A DNA stretch of 64,000 bases from Bradyrhizobium sp. 195. GTDB taxonomy: Bacteria; Pseudomonadota; Alphaproteobacteria; Rhizobiales; Xanthobacteraceae. The position numbers and the translations under genes are program-made. The notes beneath the pieces are model-generated. The model was not told where the DNA came from. It was given only the letters and a program-made list of their open reading frames with translations, and did no database searches. Below are positions 60,496 to 64,000 of the stretch, in pieces; positions within the stretch are counted from its first letter, which is position 1; every line of letters starts with the position of its first letter. The stretch spans positions 5,146,001-5,210,000 of the forward strand of contig NZ_CP082161.1 of the NCBI RefSeq assembly GCF_023101665.1, in the 5' to 3' direction.

Positions 60496-61746
60496 ATGAA
60501 CAAGACATCGAAGGGCGGGATATCGACGGGCCTGACGCGCCGGACCGTGCTGTCGGGCGCCGCCGCCGTCGGCCTCGCAGGCGTTGCGCGCGCACAGGCC
60601 CCTGGCGAGATCAAGGTCGGCCTGATCGTGCCCCTGTCGGGCATCTACACCCGCCCCGGCCAGGTGATGAAGATGGGCGCCGAGATGGGCATCGAGCACA
60701 TCAACGCGCAAGGCGGCATCAAGGCGCTCGGCGGCGCCAAGCTGAAGCTCGTCGTGATCGACTGCGGCGACACCACCGAGAAGGCCAAGAACGCAGCACA
60801 GCGCATGGTGGCACAGGAGCCCGACCTCGTCGCCGCCACCGGCTCCTATCTCTCCTCCTTCACGCTGGCGGTGACCGAGGTGACCGAGCGCGCCGAACTG
60901 CCGGTGCTGACGCTGTCTTATTCCGACCTTTTGACCGACCGCGGCTTCAAATACATCTTCCAGACCGCGGCGACCGCGAGCCGCCAGTCCGAGCTCGGCC
61001 TGCCGACGCTGATGAAGCTCGCCGAGAATGCCTCGGGCAAGAAGCCCAAGACCGTGGCGATGTTGATGGACAACACCGCAACGTCAGTCGCAACCGCAAA
61101 GGCGCTCAAGGAGAAACTGTTCGCGCAGGAAGGCCTCCAGCTCGTGGTCGAGGAAGTCTGGACCCCGCCGCTGTCTGATGCGACGCCGCTGATCCAGAAG
61201 GTCCGCTCGGCCAAGCCCGACCTGCTGCTGTTCATGCCGAATGCGGTGTCGGACGCCAAGCTCGGCCTCGAGAAGATCAGCGAGTTCGGCCTTGGCCAGG
61301 GCAAGATTCCGACCGTGTCCTTCAGCATCACCATTGCCGAGCCCGACATGCTGCAGAGCGTGAGCCCGGAGACGGTGCAAGGCATCATGACCATCGTCGC
61401 CAACTGGGGCTCGAAGGGCCACGAGGCCCTGATCGCCGAGCTCAAGGCCAAATACAAGGAGCCCTGGATGACGCAGAACGTCATCTCGACCTATGGCGAC
61501 ATGTGGCTGATGAAGGAAGCGCTGGAGAAGGCCGGCAAGGCCGACCGCAACGCTGTCGCTCAGGCCTTCCGCACCCTGGATGCCGGTCCTTCCAAATATT
61601 ATCCGGGCGGTCAGCTCAAATTCGACGAGAAGGGCCGCCGCGTCGGCGCCGGCGTCGTCATCGTGCAATGGCAATCGGGCGTGCCCGTCACCGTTTATCC
61701 GCCCGAACTCGCGCAGGCGCAGCCGTTCTGGCCGAAAAAATCCTGA
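60496..61746 (+). CDS. ABC transporter substrate-binding protein, copy 1
   Basis: 416 aa with a Tat-type signal (LTRRTVLSGAAAVG, R15-R16) cleaved after ARA. Peripla_BP_6 (LivJ-like) fold: IKVGLIVPLSGIYTRPGQVM, GDTTEKAKNAAQRMVAQE, TDRGFKYIFQTAATASRQ. It binds the transported compound in the periplasm. AGGGAG precedes ATG 60496. It is about three quarters identical by eye to the next gene. Confidence 0.93.
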   Translation: MNKTSKGGISTGLTRRTVLSGAAAVGLAGVARAQAPGEIKVGLIVPLSGIYTRPGQVMKMGAEMGIEHINAQGGIKALGGAKLKLVVIDCGDTTEKAKNAAQRMVAQEPDLVAATGSYLSSFTLAVTEVTERAELPVLTLSYSDLLTDRGFKYIFQTAATASRQSELGLPTLMKLAENASGKKPKTVAMLMDNTATSVATAKALKEKLFAQEGLQLVVEEVWTPPLSDATPLIQKVRSAKPDLLLFMPNAVSDAKLGLEKISEFGLGQGKIPTVSFSITIAEPDMLQSVSPETVQGIMTIVANWGSKGHEALIAELKAKYKEPWMTQNVISTYGDMWLMKEALEKAGKADRNAVAQAFRTLDAGPSKYYPGGQLKFDEKGRRVGAGVVIVQWQSGVPVTVYPPELAQAQPFWPKKS

Positions 61747-61781
61747 CAGCGTCGCGCAATTTTTCAGGGAGGAGAATTGTC

Positions 61782-63017
61782 ATGACTGCAAACAGCAAGA
61801 TCTCGATCACCCGACGAACGCTGCTCGCCGGCGCCTCCGGCACGCTGATCGCATCCCGCGCTTGGGCGCAGCTGCCATCGGAGGTGAAAGTCGGCCTGCT
61901 GGTGCCGATCTCCGGGCTCTATGCCCGTCCGGGAACGGTGATGCGCGAAGGCGCCGAGATGGCGATCGATCACATCAACGCGCAAGGCGGCATCAAGGCG
62001 CTCGGCGGCGCCAAGCTGAAGCTGGTCGTGCTCGATTCCGGCGACACCACCGAGAAGGCCAAGAACGCGGCGCAGCGCATGGTGGCGCAGGAGACCGATC
62101 TGGTCGCGGCCAGCGGCGCCTATCTGTCCTCGTTCACCCTCGCGGTGACGGAAGTGACCGAGCGCGCCAACCTGCCCATGCTCACCCTCTCCTACTCCGA
62201 CCTGATCACCGAGCGCGGATTCAAGTACGTATTCCAGACCGCGGCCACTGCAGGTTCGCAGGCACGGCAAGCCTTGCCCCAGATCGTCAAGCTGGCGGAG
62301 ACGGCCGCAGGCAAGCGGCCGAAGACGGTCGCGATCCTGACCGACAACACGGGGGCCTCGATCGCCTCCGCCAAGGCGATGCGCGAGGGCCTGCTCGCGG
62401 AGAACCAGCTGCAGCTGATCGTGGACGAGACGTTCACACCGCCGCTGGCCGACGCAACCTCCCTGGTGCAGAAGATCCGTTCGGCCAAACCCGACCTGCT
62501 GTTCTTCCTGCCGACCGTGATCTCGGATGCGAAGCTGCTGCTGGAGAAGATGAACGAGTTCGGCCTCGGCCAGGGCAAGATTCCGACGATCTCGTTCGGC
62601 ATCGCGATCGCCGAGCCCGACATGCTGCAGACCGTCAGCGCCGAGCTGCTCCAGGGCGTCTTGACCTGCGTCGCAAGCTGGGGCGCGAAGGGCCACGAGG
62701 CGCTGATCGCCGAGCTGAAGACCCGCTACAAGGAGCCGTGGATGACGCAAAACGCGATCTCCACCTATGGGGACATGTGGGTGATCAAGGACGCGCTGGA
62801 GAAAGCCGGCAAGGCCGATCGCGTCGCCGTCGGCGAAGCGCTTCGCACCATGGATGGCGGTCCATCGAAATATTACCCGCTGGGCGAGATCAAGTTCGAC
62901 GAGAAAGGCCGCCGCGTCGGCGCCGGCATGACCATCGTGCAGTGGCAGGCCGGCGTGCCGGTGACGGTGTTCCCGCCCGAATTGGCGCTGGCAAAACCGT
63001 TCTGGCCGAAGAACTGA
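61782..63017 (+). CDS. ABC transporter substrate-binding protein, copy 2
   Basis: 411 aa with a Tat-type signal (ISITRRTLLAGASG, R11-R12). Same LivJ-like fold, with VKVGLLVPISGLYARPGTVM, GDTTEKAKNAAQRMVAQE and TERGFKYVFQTAATAGSQ. Differs from copy 1 mainly in the second lobe and in residues near the expected ligand site, so it may bind a related compound. GGGAGGAG lies before ATG 61782. Tandem duplication is the simple explanation. Confidence 0.93.
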   Translation: MTANSKISITRRTLLAGASGTLIASRAWAQLPSEVKVGLLVPISGLYARPGTVMREGAEMAIDHINAQGGIKALGGAKLKLVVLDSGDTTEKAKNAAQRMVAQETDLVAASGAYLSSFTLAVTEVTERANLPMLTLSYSDLITERGFKYVFQTAATAGSQARQALPQIVKLAETAAGKRPKTVAILTDNTGASIASAKAMREGLLAENQLQLIVDETFTPPLADATSLVQKIRSAKPDLLFFLPTVISDAKLLLEKMNEFGLGQGKIPTISFGIAIAEPDMLQTVSAELLQGVLTCVASWGAKGHEALIAELKTRYKEPWMTQNAISTYGDMWVIKDALEKAGKADRVAVGEALRTMDGGPSKYYPLGEIKFDEKGRRVGAGMTIVQWQAGVPVTVFPPELALAKPFWPKN

Positions 63018-63046
63018 CAACCCCGAACAAGAAACGGAAAACAAAA

Positions 63047-63427
63047 ATGGACAAGGCGACCTACGACCGCGGTCTCGAGATCCGCAAGAGCGTGCTCGGC
63101 AACGAGTTTGTCGACAAGGCGATCGCATCCGCGGACGAGTTCAACCGCCCGATGCAGGACCTGACCACCGAGTATTGCTGGGGCTACGTCTGGGGCCGCG
63201 AAGGCCTGACACGAAAGACCCGGAGCTTCCTTAACCTTGCAATGCTCTGCGCGCTCAACCGCCCGCATGAGCTGAAGACGCACGTCCGCGGCGCGCTCGC
63301 CAACGGCGCGACCCGGGAGGAAATCCGCGAGGTCTTCATGCAGGTCGCGATCTATTGCGGCGTGCCGGCCGGCGTCGATGCGTTCCGAAACGCGAAGGAA
63401 GTCTTCGCCGAGCTCGACAAGGCATAA
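63047..63427 (+). CDS. Carboxymuconolactone decarboxylase family protein, copy 2
   Basis: 126 aa. GLEIRKSVLGNEFVDKAIASADEF, TTEYCWGYVWGREGLTRKTRSFLNLAMLCALNRPHELKTHVRGALANG, and VAIYCGVPAGVDAFRNAK. Close to copy 1 (52640) over its full length. Ends the rightward cluster before the SDR. Confidence 0.87.
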   Translation: MDKATYDRGLEIRKSVLGNEFVDKAIASADEFNRPMQDLTTEYCWGYVWGREGLTRKTRSFLNLAMLCALNRPHELKTHVRGALANGATREEIREVFMQVAIYCGVPAGVDAFRNAKEVFAELDKA

Positions 63428-63442
63428 CGGAGCGTGACGGCG

Positions 63443-64000
63443 ATGAAGGGCAAATGGGCGCTCGTGACCGGTGCGACCGCAGGCCTTGGCCTCGCCATGG
63501 CGGAAGGCCTGGCCGGCGCGGGTGCCAACATTGTCCTGCACGACCTCGCTCAGCCGAAACAGGTTGCGGATGTCCTTCGCGCCCGCTTCGGCGTCGAAAC
63601 GATAGCTGTCGGCGTCGATCTGTCCCGACGCGAGGCGATCGAGGCCATGATGGCGGACCTGCTCGACCGCTGCGGCGCCATCGACATCCTCGTCAACAAT
63701 GCGGTCATCAGGCATTTTTCAGCAATCGAGCAGTTTCCGCCCGATCGCTGGGACGAGGCGCTGGCCGTCAACCTCTCGGCGCCGTTCCACCTCATTCGCC
63801 TGGCGCTGCCCGCGATGAAGCAGCGCGGCTGGGGCCGGATCATCAACATGGGGTCGATCTATTCGACCCGCGCGGTCGAGGACCGCATCGACTACGTCAC
63901 CACCAAGACGGCAATTCTCGGCATGACCCGCGCGGTCGCCATCGAGACGGCGCGCAGCGGCATCACCTGCAACACGCTCTGCCCCGGCACGCTGCCGACG
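63443..64000 (+). CDS. Short-chain dehydrogenase/reductase (truncated by window end)
   Basis: 186 residues visible. Cofactor site TGATAGLG (residues 9-16), NNA (LVNNAVI), catalytic S in MGSIYS and Y-V-T-T-K (YVTTK) with the lysine. The pattern is that of 3-hydroxybutyrate dehydrogenase-like SDRs, though the substrate is not certain. GGAG lies before ATG 63443; an in-frame GTG is at 63434. It runs off the window with no stop, so the C-terminus is missing. Confidence 0.86.
   Translation, partial: MKGKWALVTGATAGLGLAMAEGLAGAGANIVLHDLAQPKQVADVLRARFGVETIAVGVDLSRREAIEAMMADLLDRCGAIDILVNNAVIRHFSAIEQFPPDRWDEALAVNLSAPFHLIRLALPAMKQRGWGRIINMGSIYSTRAVEDRIDYVTTKTAILGMTRAVAIETARSGITCNTLCPGTLPT

Overview
This 64 kb window is chromosomal DNA from a high-GC alphaproteobacterium. 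It looks like Bradyrhizobium or a close relative. The evidence is the MipZ division ATPase, the EipB envelope protein, a phasin with a PhaR-like double operator, a probable EcfG (general stress response) promoter, an HWE-type histidine kinase, many tiny Rhizobiales-type proteins, and several families of long intergenic palindromes. The genus is inferred from gene content. No rRNA or tRNA gene is visible.

Region 1 (1-30.2 kb) is mostly housekeeping: the end of dinB, an ACT-domain protein, two RidA proteins, eipB, a glycerophosphodiester phosphodiesterase, a DUF482 acyltransferase, a HIT protein, trmO, azlCD, a SLT-SPOR protein, a HAD phosphatase, an aldo/keto reductase, a DHA2 exporter, clpS/clpA, a TadG-like vWA protein, a phasin, a D,D-carboxypeptidase, a J-domain protein, mipZ, panC and a GST. 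Convergent gene ends carry either a classical hairpin terminator or a long palindromic repeat.

Region 2 (30.2-31.6 kb) is a non-coding island. It holds five long palindromes and a roughly 650-nt stretch with nested stems, including a 12-bp outer stem.

Region 3 (31.6-42.4 kb) holds a TonB/TolA-like protein, a second aldo/keto reductase, an XRE regulator, mgtE, two tandem polysaccharide deacetylases, a coupled FMN/FAD redox pair and a run of very small genes.

Region 4 (42.5-44.0 kb) is an IS110-family element of the IS1111 type. It has sub-terminal inverted repeats, a 12-bp direct repeat at its edges, and a long non-coding end that probably encodes a bridge (seek) RNA.

Region 5 (44-51 kb) is a signalling cluster: a CheB-CheR-PAS-HWE kinase coupled to a Crp/Fnr regulator, a stand-alone CheB with a zinc-ribbon-like tail, and a single-domain response regulator behind a GGAAC-N16-CGTT promoter.

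Region 6 (51-64 kb) is a catabolic and uptake locus arranged as two divergent operons around a TTGTCTGACAA operator. The left operon is MmgE/PrpD, carboxymuconolactone-decarboxylase (CMD) family protein and MBL-fold hydrolase. The right operon is 3-hydroxyisobutyrate-dehydrogenase-like, MmgE/PrpD, a branched-chain-type ABC transporter (LivH, a LivM-LivG fusion, LivF), two tandem substrate-binding proteins, a second CMD protein and an SDR cut by the window end. The substrate cannot be read from the sequence.
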